A stretch of 26,068 bases of DNA from BS750m-G77 sp043797735 (lineage in GTDB: Bacteria; Omnitrophota; Gorgyraeia; Gygaellales; Profunditerraquicolaceae). This document shows, one piece after another, positions 1 through 5,414 of the stretch. Both the position numbers and the translations under genes were made by a program. The notes under the pieces were generated by a model. The model made no database searches and had not been told where the DNA came from. It worked only from the letters and a program-made list of their open reading frames with translations. Numbering within the stretch: the first letter of the stretch is position 1; every line of letters begins with the position of its first letter. The stretch is taken from the NCBI GenBank assembly GCA_043797735.1, contig JAZDPH010000017.1, positions 1-26,068 of the forward strand, given 5' to 3'.

Positions 1-64
1 CCTCAAAAGAAAAAACATAATACCTGTTTTTCTCAATTGTCTTGTAAAGTTCAGTAAAGTCCAT
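1..64 (-). CDS. Start of a protein-coding gene running off the left window edge; function unknown
   Basis: An ATG at 62-64 on the minus strand opens a frame reading MDFTELYKTIEKNRYYVFSF and continuing past base 1; only 21 residues are visible. A weak purine-rich AAAGG lies about 10-12 bases upstream, and a consensus-like promoter with an overlapping inverted repeat sits just before it, which supports a real gene start. The visible N-terminus (a short helix followed by an aromatic/basic strand-like stretch) reminds me of the N-termini of small HTH or AbiEi-like antitoxin regulators, but this is too little sequence to assign a family. It lies next to a MntA/HepT-like toxin-antitoxin remnant, so an accessory or defence-type function is possible (inference). 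Confidence 0.55.
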   Translation of the reverse strand, partial: MDFTELYKTIEKNRYYVFSFE

Positions 65-85
65 TTTGTTTAGTCAACCTTTATG

Positions 86-107
86 TATACTTTCTGAAAC
101 AAGTATA
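86..107. promoter_or_regulatory. Inverted repeat overlapping the -10 box, candidate operator
   Basis: TATACTT at 86-92 and AAGTATA at 101-107 form a 7-bp inverted repeat with an 8-base spacer. On the minus strand the first half-site (TATACTT) coincides with the -10 hexamer of the promoter at 102-130. That is the classical position for a repressor site, so autoregulation by the downstream gene product is plausible. No protein partner can be identified from the window. Confidence 0.4.
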
Positions 108-130
108 TAACGGCTTCCGGCCGCTGTCAA
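102..130 (-). promoter_or_regulatory. Sigma-70-type promoter for the gene leaving the window
   Basis: On the minus strand TTGACA (125-130) and TATACT (102-107) are separated by exactly 17 bases, a near-perfect housekeeping promoter. It points at the ATG at 64. The -35 hexamer lies in a short sequence (CCGCTGTCAA on the plus strand) that recurs at 782-791 in front of the second CATTGCGAG repeat, where no -10 follows. This suggests the -35 was copied with the repeat unit. Confidence 0.7.
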
Positions 131-141
131 GTGATTAGAGA

Positions 142-261
142 GAGATTGCTGAAATATTGTCATTGCGAGGCACGAAGTGCCGAAGCAATCTATTTTTTGA
201 GATTGCTTCGCTCCCTTCGGTCGCTCGCAATGACGAGAAAATCGAATTTTTCAGCAATCTC
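142..261. repeat. CATTGCGAG-type palindromic repeat, copy 1
   Basis: Outer arms GAGATTGCTGAAA (142-154) and TTTCAGCAATCTC (249-261) are perfectly complementary (13 bp). Inner arms GTCATTGCGAG (159-169) and CTCGCAATGAC (224-234) are too (11 bp). AGATTGCTTCG and CGAAGCAATCT motifs occur in the centre. The right 48 bases (214-261) are identical to 838-885. Palindromes with the CATTGCGAG core are widespread non-coding repeats in several bacterial genomes (general knowledge). The segment from the promoter at 130 to 266 holds nothing else I recognise. Confidence 0.85.
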
Positions 262-265
262 AGAG

Positions 266-345
266 ATTTATATAGGTATCCGAAGAATAACTTACCAACC
301 TCTGCCCAAAAGCCAAAGGCATAGTCTCTGCCATGACGTGGGTTA
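266..345 (-). pseudogene. Decayed copy of the 3' part of the reductase-like gene at 890-1801
   Basis: Bases 266 to about 334 align without gaps to 971-1039, inside the reductase-like gene, at roughly 80% identity by hand. In the matching minus-strand frame the fragment reads MAETMPLAFGQRLVSY, against MAEAILLAFGQRFVSF in the intact gene. There is no start, an in-frame stop precedes the conserved part, and the last ~27 codons of the intact gene are missing next to the repeat. In both places a CATTGCGAG repeat lies directly downstream of the gene end, so the simplest reading is duplication of a unit made of gene end plus repeat, followed by decay. It could also be the relic of a full paralogue. 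Confidence 0.7.
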
Positions 346-357
346 TTTATATATCTT

Positions 358-504
358 TCAGGAATTCATCAAGTATGCAGCCAGGGCGGCCTTATTCTCT
401 TCCCTGGCGCCATTTTTTACTTCTTTGACTTTCAAAATTACCGTGTCTATCTGAGCCTGCTCAAACAATAAATCTTTTTTCAGCTGTTCAGATTTAATAT
501 CCAT
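358..504 (-). pseudogene. Truncated HepT-like (HEPN) partner of the nucleotidyltransferase
   Basis: An ATG at 502-504 opens a 48-codon frame ending in TGA at 358-360, overlapping the end of the nucleotidyltransferase gene by 11 bases, as expected for a translationally coupled pair. The protein starts MDIKSEQLKKDLLFEQAQ and ends with REENKAALAAYLMNS. It is a charged helix followed by a helix resembling the A-A-L-A-x-x-L-x-x-F/S segment of HEPN/HepT proteins that pair with MNT-fold nucleotidyltransferases. Full HepT-like proteins are about 110-150 residues and carry an RX4-6H RNase motif, which is absent here. The frame stops where the duplicated reductase fragment begins, so a rearrangement probably removed the rest. 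An intact micro-protein is the alternative. Confidence 0.55.
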
Positions 505-766
505 AAATAAGTTTTCCCCCTTCTAAGATACGTTTGACAAAATACGCATCTGCATCATCTAAATCCACAAGGTCAACTGATTTCGGCAGATATTTAAATA
601 ATTCCGCATAGAAACTAAAAAATAGCTGCGGTTTAATTCCTTTTACAGCTATATCTATATCATTTCCGTTTCCCTTAATCAGTGATGAACCAAATAATAG
701 CACCGAAGAAACATTGTATTTCTTTGCGCATTGCCTAATAACATCTTGTTCTTTTTTTGTAAGCAT
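494..766 (-). CDS. MntA-like minimal nucleotidyltransferase (MNT/KNTase fold)
   Basis: This 90-residue protein has the hallmark of DNA polymerase beta-like minimal nucleotidyltransferases: LFGSS at residues 24-28, then the DIDIAV metal-binding pair about ten residues later, and a third acidic position in VDLVDL near residue 66. MNT proteins of this size pair with HEPN toxins (HepT); MntA-type antitoxins AMPylate the toxin to silence it (family knowledge). The start is supported by AGGAGG about 5 bases upstream of the ATG. The downstream partner is truncated, so this may be an orphan antitoxin. The locus lies between two copies of a CATTGCGAG repeat, consistent with acquisition or local rearrangement. 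Confidence 0.85.
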   Translation of the reverse strand: MLTKKEQDVIRQCAKKYNVSSVLLFGSSLIKGNGNDIDIAVKGIKPQLFFSFYAELFKYLPKSVDLVDLDDADAYFVKRILEGGKLIYGY

Positions 767-780
767 AAACCCTCCTTTCT

Positions 781-885
781 CCCGCTGTCAAATGATTCTC
801 ATAAGATTGCTTCCTGCCTGCCGGCAGGCAGGCGCTTCCTTCGGTCGCTCGCAATGACGAGAAAATCGAATTTTTCAGCAATCTC
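781..885. repeat. CATTGCGAG-type repeat, copy 2, with embedded CCTGCCTGCCGGCAGGCAGG palindrome
   Basis: Bases 838-885 are identical to 214-261 (48 nt), and CCGCTGTCAA at 782-791 matches 121-130. The left half differs from copy 1: instead of the CATTGCGAGG arm it carries the perfect 20-nt palindrome CCTGCCTGCCGGCAGGCAGG at 813-832. That palindrome occurs again at 24572-24591. The repeat ends 4 bases before the stop codon of the reductase-like gene. Confidence 0.85.
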
Positions 886-889
886 CCAT

Positions 890-1801
890 CTATAATACCG
901 GCGCCTCAGAGGCGTATACTTCAAATCCGTGCCAGGCGGCGATATCGGCAATCTCCTCTACCCTGTCAGGATTTATATCGGTTCCCAAATAAAAACTTAC
1001 AAATCTCTGTCCAAAAGCCAAAAGTATGGCCTCGGCCATACCCGCGGATATCACCTGCCCGGAGGGCAGTTTTATCAATCCCGCTTCTATAACATTAATA
1101 TCATCGCGTAATTTTGCCTTCTCGGCCAGGCTAAATAGCGAAACGTCGCAGAAAATTACCCCGGGCTTTAAATCCTTTATATTAATTAGGCCATCTGTTG
1201 AATTAGCGGCATTAATCACGATATCCGCCTGCTTTAGGGCCTCTGCGCCGCCCTTATCAACCCGCAAGCCAAATTCTAATAATTTTACCGCAGAAAGCCT
1301 GCCAATGCAAGTATCATTGCCAATTATCGCAGCGTTCAGGCCCTGCAAGGCGATCTTTTTTATCCGCGCCGCCCTATATAGCGCCTCGATTACCGTCCAG
1401 ACAGTTAAGGCGCTGCCGTTGGTTACCGGAATTTTGAGGTTTTGCGCAATTTTATCATATCCTCGCGCCGATAAAATGGAACTGTAACCGCCCAGCCCCA
1501 GCATAACACAGCCTAACCGCCGGGCAATCTGGCCGGCGGCAATAATCTTATCTAAAATAAAATCCTCCCCTAACCCTGAAGGCTCGCGGTGAAGCAGGGA
1601 GCAGATAATAAGATACCCGTCAATTTCCCTGCCCCGGCTGGAACGCCCGTATCTGACGCGCGAAATCTTCAACGGCGGCAAATACCCGGCCGATGACTTT
1701 ATAATAAAATCCGGCACCAGCCTTATAATGGGCCAGGCGCTTTTTAATTGCGCCACGGTTACAGGCGTCAGCATAAAACTGAAATTATTAACTGTAGGCA
1801 T
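890..1801 (-). CDS. Divergent homologue of acyl-ACP reductase / predicted amino-acid dehydrogenase (COG5322-like), catalytic features degraded
   Basis: The 303-residue protein resembles cyanobacterial long-chain acyl-ACP reductase along its length. LGLGGYSSI (residues 101-109) matches the LGGFSSI motif, VTNGSALTVW (126-135) matches the TGNTHTAW region, and AEAILLAF (256-263) and the HGFEVY end (291-296) match the C-terminus. The Rossmann glycine motif is degenerate (GNDTCIG, 161-167). About 20-25 residues that should contain the second beta strand and the NADPH phosphate-binding loop are missing after it. The position of the catalytic cysteine of the cyanobacterial enzyme (Cys294, from memory) appears to be Gly254 in AGMAEA. 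The function is therefore uncertain: an altered reductase, a structural relative or a regulator. A terminator-like hairpin ends 9 bases before the ATG, and the only Shine-Dalgarno-like GAAGGG lies inside that hairpin. Confidence 0.7.
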   Translation of the reverse strand: MPTVNNFSFMLTPVTVAQLKSAWPIIRLVPDFIIKSSAGYLPPLKISRVRYGRSSRGREIDGYLIICSLLHREPSGLGEDFILDKIIAAGQIARRLGCVMLGLGGYSSILSARGYDKIAQNLKIPVTNGSALTVWTVIEALYRAARIKKIALQGLNAAIIGNDTCIGRLSAVKLLEFGLRVDKGGAEALKQADIVINAANSTDGLINIKDLKPGVIFCDVSLFSLAEKAKLRDDINVIEAGLIKLPSGQVISAGMAEAILLAFGQRFVSFYLGTDINPDRVEEIADIAAWHGFEVYASEAPVL

Positions 1802-1809
1802 AATATTGC

Positions 1810-1848
1810 AAAAAAGAACCCTTCTTTTTTAAAGAAGGGTTCTTTTTT
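1810..1848 (-). terminator. 18-bp intrinsic terminator or attenuator hairpin
   Basis: Arms 1810-1827 and 1831-1848 are perfectly complementary around a 3-base loop, with core AAGAACCC/GGGTTCTT and A/T runs at both ends, so it could act on either strand. On the minus strand it overlaps the last seven codons and stop of the HTH gene and ends in TTTTTT, 9 bases before the ATG of the reductase-like gene. Full termination here would isolate that gene, so read-through or regulated attenuation is needed unless it has an unseen promoter. Confidence 0.85.
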
Positions 1849-2041
1849 CTCTTTCGCTTAAGTTGCCGGAGGATTTTTCCTTAATCCATCTCTCTATGTA
1901 TTTTTTGTGGAACCGCCAGTCCGTGCCGATTTTAAATGCGGGAATTCTTCCCTCCCGGGCATGCTTATGAACTGTAAGGGGATGGATATTCAGATACTCC
2001 GCAACCTCTTTGGTGGTCCAGATCTCTTTTCTCTTTGCCAT
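1829..2041 (-). CDS. Small excisionase/MerR-type helix-turn-helix DNA-binding protein
   Basis: This 70-residue protein has the HTH_17 signature: IWTTKEVAEYLNIHPLTVHK at residues 7-26 forms the HTH, followed by AREGRIPAFKIGTDWRFHKK, the beta-wing typical of excisionase-family DNA-binding domains. The tail is basic (WIKEK). GAGGTAG lies 3-4 bases before the ATG, and a consensus promoter is centred about 50 bases upstream. Single-domain proteins of this type are often regulators or remnants of mobile-element control (family knowledge). An ATACTTAA/TTAAGTAT inverted repeat in its leader could be its own operator (inference). Its last codons form one arm of the terminator. Confidence 0.85.
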   Translation of the reverse strand: MAKRKEIWTTKEVAEYLNIHPLTVHKHAREGRIPAFKIGTDWRFHKKYIERWIKEKSSGNLSEREKRTLL

Positions 2042-2051
2042 AATCTACCTC

Positions 2052-2085
2052 ATACTTAAACATATCTACAATAATCTTAAGTATA
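2052..2085. promoter_or_regulatory. Inverted repeat in the leader of the HTH gene, candidate operator
   Basis: ATACTTAA (2052-2059) and TTAAGTAT (2077-2084) form an 8-bp inverted repeat with a 17-base spacer. The upstream half overlaps the -10 box of the promoter and the downstream half lies about 10 bases before the start codon. The half-site core (TATACTT/AAGTAT) resembles the one at 86-107 but the spacing differs, so a shared regulator is only a possibility. Confidence 0.35.
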
Positions 2086-2108
2086 CTAGCAAAATTAGGC
2101 GTTGTCAA
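2080..2108 (-). promoter_or_regulatory. Consensus sigma-70 promoter of the HTH gene
   Basis: TTGACA (2103-2108) and TATACT (2080-2085) on the minus strand are spaced by exactly 17 bases. The start point would fall near 2073, about 30 bases before the HTH start codon. The -35 hexamer lies within the last codons of the lipoyl-domain gene, so the accessory block at lower coordinates starts its own transcription unit here. Confidence 0.85.
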
Positions 2109-2346
2109 GAGATACTGTGTCAATAACGGCTATTTTTTCTCCGATCTTTACCGTATCCCCCTCATTAAAAAAAATCTTTGAGAGTATTCCGGAGGAAGGG
2201 CTGGGCAGGTTAAAGGTAGCCTTGTCCGTGGTAAACTCGGCAAGCTCATCATTCTGGCCTACCTTATCCCCCTCCTTGAAATACCAGTAGGTAAGTGTGG
2301 CTTTTTCAATTCCCTCGCCCAGCTCGGGCAGCGCTACTTCAGGCAT
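2095..2346 (-). CDS. Stand-alone lipoyl-domain protein (E2-type)
   Basis: The 83 residues are a complete lipoyl domain and nothing else. They open with MPEVALPELGEGIEKATLTY, typical of 2-oxoacid dehydrogenase E2 N-termini, and the TTDKATF turn places the lipoylated lysine at Lys42. The second half-barrel ends with GDTVKIGEKIAVI. There is no linker, E3-binding domain or acyltransferase domain, although E2 proteins are usually 400 residues or more. The pattern is E2-like, not GcvH-like. The start overlaps the lipB stop by 8 bases, so it is coupled to lipB, which should modify it. Either the catalytic E2 is encoded elsewhere or this is a free lipoyl carrier. Confidence 0.88.
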   Translation of the reverse strand: MPEVALPELGEGIEKATLTYWYFKEGDKVGQNDELAEFTTDKATFNLPSPSSGILSKIFFNEGDTVKIGEKIAVIDTVSLDNA

Positions 2347-3010
2347 AGATAACCTCCGTTTCTTTAAAAGGCCGGTAATTTAAGAAATAAAACTCCCTGA
2401 GCCTGGTTATCAGGCTTTCTTTTATCCGGGATAAGTCAACTCCGCTATCGCAAAAATTTTCAAGCGCGGCCATATTTATATCCATGCCACAAGGCCTGAT
2501 AAAACCGAAATTAATCAAGTCGTTTTTCCTGATGTTGATGCTCAAGCCGTGGAAACTTATCCAGTTTTTTATTGCTATGCCGATGGAGGCAATCTTGAAT
2601 TTATCCACCCATACCCCGGCCAGGCCGGGGCGGGCATGCGCGCCAACAGCAAACTCCGATAGCAATCCGATAATTACCCCCTCCAGCCCCCTTAGAAACC
2701 AGCGAATATCTTTCTTGAGCAGGCCGAGGTTAAATATCGGATATGCCGTCAACTGTCCGGGGCCGTGGTAGGTAACCCCTCCGCCCCTTTCTGCTTCGTA
2801 AATGCCTATGCCTTCGGAATGTAATTTTTCCTTAGAAACAAGCACATCCCTCTTATCCGCCTGCCTGCCTAATGTAATTACCGGATAATGGCTGCAAATT
2901 AAAAACGCCGCATTAAGGCGGCGGTCTTTTACCTGCTGAAATAACTGCCCCTGGATCTCCCAGGCGCTTTTATAATCAATTAAACCCAAATCCAGGATCT
3001 TAAAATTCAT
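2339..3010 (-). CDS. lipB: Octanoyltransferase LipB
   Basis: LipB moves octanoate from octanoyl-ACP to lipoyl-domain lysines, the first step of endogenous lipoate synthesis, in the cytosol. The 223-residue length is typical. Signature motifs are ERGGGVTYHGPGQLTAYPIF (74-93), KIASIGIAI with catalytic Lys139, WISFHGLSINI, and RPCGM with catalytic Cys174. Its ATG directly abuts the lpd stop codon, and its 3' end overlaps the lipoyl-domain gene. lipA, which would insert the sulfurs, is not in the window. Confidence 0.96.
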   Translation of the reverse strand: MNFKILDLGLIDYKSAWEIQGQLFQQVKDRRLNAAFLICSHYPVITLGRQADKRDVLVSKEKLHSEGIGIYEAERGGGVTYHGPGQLTAYPIFNLGLLKKDIRWFLRGLEGVIIGLLSEFAVGAHARPGLAGVWVDKFKIASIGIAIKNWISFHGLSINIRKNDLINFGFIRPCGMDINMAALENFCDSGVDLSRIKESLITRLREFYFLNYRPFKETEVIYA

Positions 3011-4309
3011 TTATTGCTGCCCCAGCGCCTCCCCTACGGCCTCGGAAATAGTAGGATGCGCAAAGATGGCATCGCGCAATTGGCCAAGGTTAAGGCGCGA
3101 AGTAACCGCCAAAGTCAGGATGCCGATAACTTCGCTGGCGCGCGGGCCGATTATTGACGCCCCCAATACCTGCTTGGTTTCGGCATGGGAAATTATCTTA
3201 ATAAAGCCGTCGGCCTCCCCCAGGATATGCGCCATCCCCGAACCCAGAAAATCAAACTTATGCACATTTACTTCTATGGATTGAGCAAGGGCCTCTTCCT
3301 GGCTTAGGCCCACACCGGCAATCTCGGGGCCGGTAAAAATGCAATTCGGGACGCAATGGTTATCGGCCTTTTTTAAGTTTGACGGGCCCGCGGCTATATT
3401 CTCCGCGGCAATCCTGCCCTGGTAAGCGGCAAAGTGCGCAAGCATAAACCTTTGCGTGCAGTCGCCGGCGGCATAAATATGCGAAACACTTGTCCTAAGG
3501 TAATCATCAACTATAGACCTGCCGTTTTCGATTTTAATTCCTGCTTTTTCAGGCTCCATGTTCTGGATATCAACATGCCTGCCAACGCTAAGCAAAACTA
3601 AATCATAATCTTTAAGATTGGATGCCGCGCAATCGGAACCCGTATTTACCTTTATCCCCCTCTTTTTAAATACGCTTTCTAATTTCCCGGAGATATCCTT
3701 ATCCATCCCGGGAAGTAATTGAGGCATCTTTTCTGATATGGTTACCTGCGCACCAAGAGAAGAGAATAAACTCGCGAATTCACAGCCTATCGCCCCGCCG
3801 CCGATAACCAAAAGCGTTCGGGGTATTTCATTAAAGTTCAAGAGCTGATCGCTGGAAACAACTCTTTTGCCGTCGAACTTAATGCCTTCCAGTTCCGACG
3901 GCAAAGAACCCGCGGCAATAATAACCGCACCCGCCTTTAATCTCCTGCCGCCGGCTGATAATTCAACGGGGGAAACGAACTTTGCCTCAGCCCTGATAAC
4001 ATCTATGCCCTTAAGCATAAACTCCATGCCGCGGCGTAACTGCCGTATTAAATCATCTTTTCTCTGTTGGATTCCGGCCAGATTCAGGCGGCTTCCGGTA
4101 ACATCAACTCCGAAATCCGCGGATTTCCTGGTAAGGCCATATATTCTTGCCACCTGGATCAATGCCTTGGTAGGAATACAGCCGCGGTTCAGGCAGGCCC
4201 CGCCGATCTCGGACCTCTCAATCAGGCAGGCCTTTAGTCCTAACTTTTTTGCCCTCACGGCAGCATTAAAACCGGCCCAGCCGGCGCCGATAATGATTAA
4301 GTCGCACAT
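3011..4309 (-). CDS. lpd: Dihydrolipoyl dehydrogenase (E3)
   Basis: This FAD enzyme reoxidises dihydrolipoamide with NAD+. From the chosen ATG (4307-4309, MCDLIIIGAGWAG) it has 432 residues. It shows an FAD GxGxxG at 8-13, the redox disulfide in GGACLNRGCIPTK (Cys39 and Cys44), an NAD-binding GGGAIG with an acidic residue after strand 2 (ISEK), an AAGDCT second FAD motif, and the C-terminal FAHPTISE dimer-interface motif with the catalytic His. A longer frame starting at 4348 would put the N-terminus inside the palindromic repeat, so I reject it. The gene is followed without a gap by lipB and then the lipoyl domain, forming a lipoyl mini-operon. Confidence 0.95.
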   Translation of the reverse strand: MCDLIIIGAGWAGFNAAVRAKKLGLKACLIERSEIGGACLNRGCIPTKALIQVARIYGLTRKSADFGVDVTGSRLNLAGIQQRKDDLIRQLRRGMEFMLKGIDVIRAEAKFVSPVELSAGGRRLKAGAVIIAAGSLPSELEGIKFDGKRVVSSDQLLNFNEIPRTLLVIGGGAIGCEFASLFSSLGAQVTISEKMPQLLPGMDKDISGKLESVFKKRGIKVNTGSDCAASNLKDYDLVLLSVGRHVDIQNMEPEKAGIKIENGRSIVDDYLRTSVSHIYAAGDCTQRFMLAHFAAYQGRIAAENIAAGPSNLKKADNHCVPNCIFTGPEIAGVGLSQEEALAQSIEVNVHKFDFLGSGMAHILGEADGFIKIISHAETKQVLGASIIGPRASEVIGILTLAVTSRLNLGQLRDAIFAHPTISEAVGEALGQQ

Positions 4310-4337
4310 AACGATATCTCTTAAAAAACTGTTGCTA

Positions 4338-4427
4338 CACAGATTCACACAGATGAAATAATCGGATACACACAGATGTTAACCATATCTATCTGTGTGT
4401 ATCCTAAGGTATCTGTGTGTATCTGTG
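4338..4427. repeat. CACACAGAT palindromic element, copy A
   Basis: Outer arms 4338-4354 and 4411-4427 (CACAGATTCACACAGAT against ATCTGTGTGTATCTGTG, one mismatch) enclose a perfect 14-bp inner stem, GGATACACACAGAT (4364-4377) with ATCTGTGTGTATCC (4391-4404). It lies between mdh and lpd. The reverse complement is highly similar to 14436-14527. Confidence 0.9.
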
Positions 4428-4440
4428 AAATCAAGATTTT

Positions 4441-5367
4441 TCATAGACCAAATGGCAGTTGTTTTATGGATTGCCGTAAACTCTCGGCGCTAGTATGCAG
4501 TTTTTCTCTTTCCTCCGCCGCCAGCTCCAACTCTACAATCTGTTCAATTCCATTTCTTCCTATCCGGCAGGGAACGCCAAGACAGGTATCTTTTATCCCG
4601 TATTCGCCGCCTAAATAAGCGCAAACTCCCAGTATCCGCTTCTCATCCTTGGCAATTGCCCTGACAATCTGGGTTATTGCCGCCGAAGGGGCAAAATAGG
4701 CGCTGCCGGCCCCCAGCAAAGATACAATTTCAGCGCCGCGCTCAACGGTTTTTCTAAGCAGGTCCTCTATTTTTTTATCATCCATGAATTCATCGAGCTT
4801 TATCCCTTTTATTCTGGTGTGATTCGGTAAAGGCAGCATCCCCTGGCCGTGGCTGCCGATAACAGTTGCCTCAATGCCGCCGGCCGGAATATTTAACTCC
4901 TTGGATATTAAATTAGCAAATCTTGACGCATCCAGGCTAATGCCCATGCCGAATAGCCGGCCAGGCTTAAAACCGGTTACCTTCAAGGCAAAATAAGTCA
5001 TCAAATCAAGCGGGTTAGTTACTATGACAACCAGCGCCTCGGGGGCTAATTCCTTTATATCCAGGCAGATTCCCTTAAGGATGGCGGCATTCTTATTGAC
5101 CAGTTCTTCGCGGGCCATGCCGGGCCGGCGCGGGAAGCCTGCGGTTACTACGATAATATCGGAGCCGCTTATCCTGCTCATCTCCTCGGCCCCCTCGATA
5201 TTATAGTCGTATTTTAAGATCTGGCGGGCATCCTCTAAGTCATATGCCTTGGCCTTCGCCAGGCCCTTTACTATATCCACCAATACGATATCGCCCAAAC
5301 CCTCCTGGGCAATGCGCAAAGCCGATAAGCTGCCTACATTTCCTGCGCCGATTATTGATATTTTCAC
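4441..5367 (-). CDS. mdh: Malate dehydrogenase (LDH-like, NAD-dependent)
   Basis: It interconverts malate and oxaloacetate. The N-terminus VKISIIGAGNVG carries the Rossmann motif, and FPRRPGMAREEL is the mobile loop whose arginines select dicarboxylic substrates, favouring malate over lactate dehydrogenase. TNPLDLMTYFALK, LDASRF (Asp/Arg pair) and GSHGQGMLPL with the catalytic His follow. I chose GTG at 5365-5367 (308 residues) because family members begin here and AGGAAAGGAAG precedes it. An in-frame ATG at 5416-5418 adds 17 unconserved residues but overlaps the icd stop as ATGA, so it remains possible. It is directly downstream of icd. Confidence 0.93.
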   Translation of the reverse strand: MKISIIGAGNVGSLSALRIAQEGLGDIVLVDIVKGLAKAKAYDLEDARQILKYDYNIEGAEEMSRISGSDIIVVTAGFPRRPGMAREELVNKNAAILKGICLDIKELAPEALVVIVTNPLDLMTYFALKVTGFKPGRLFGMGISLDASRFANLISKELNIPAGGIEATVIGSHGQGMLPLPNHTRIKGIKLDEFMDDKKIEDLLRKTVERGAEIVSLLGAGSAYFAPSAAITQIVRAIAKDEKRILGVCAYLGGEYGIKDTCLGVPCRIGRNGIEQIVELELAAEEREKLHTSAESLRQSIKQLPFGL

Positions 5368-5414
5368 CCCGCTCTTCCTTTCCTGTTTATGCCCCGCATT
5401 AGGAAGGGCGGGGT

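Noticed and set aside
131..454. A 107-codon plus-strand frame at the left end
   Set aside because: It runs through the CATTGCGAG repeat, the reductase gene fragment and the HepT-like remnant on the opposite strand; no domain or ribosome site supports it.
4310..4348. Upstream in-frame start for lpd
   Set aside because: The extra 13 codons are made of the palindromic repeat, and the FAD domain begins normally at MCDLIIIGAG.
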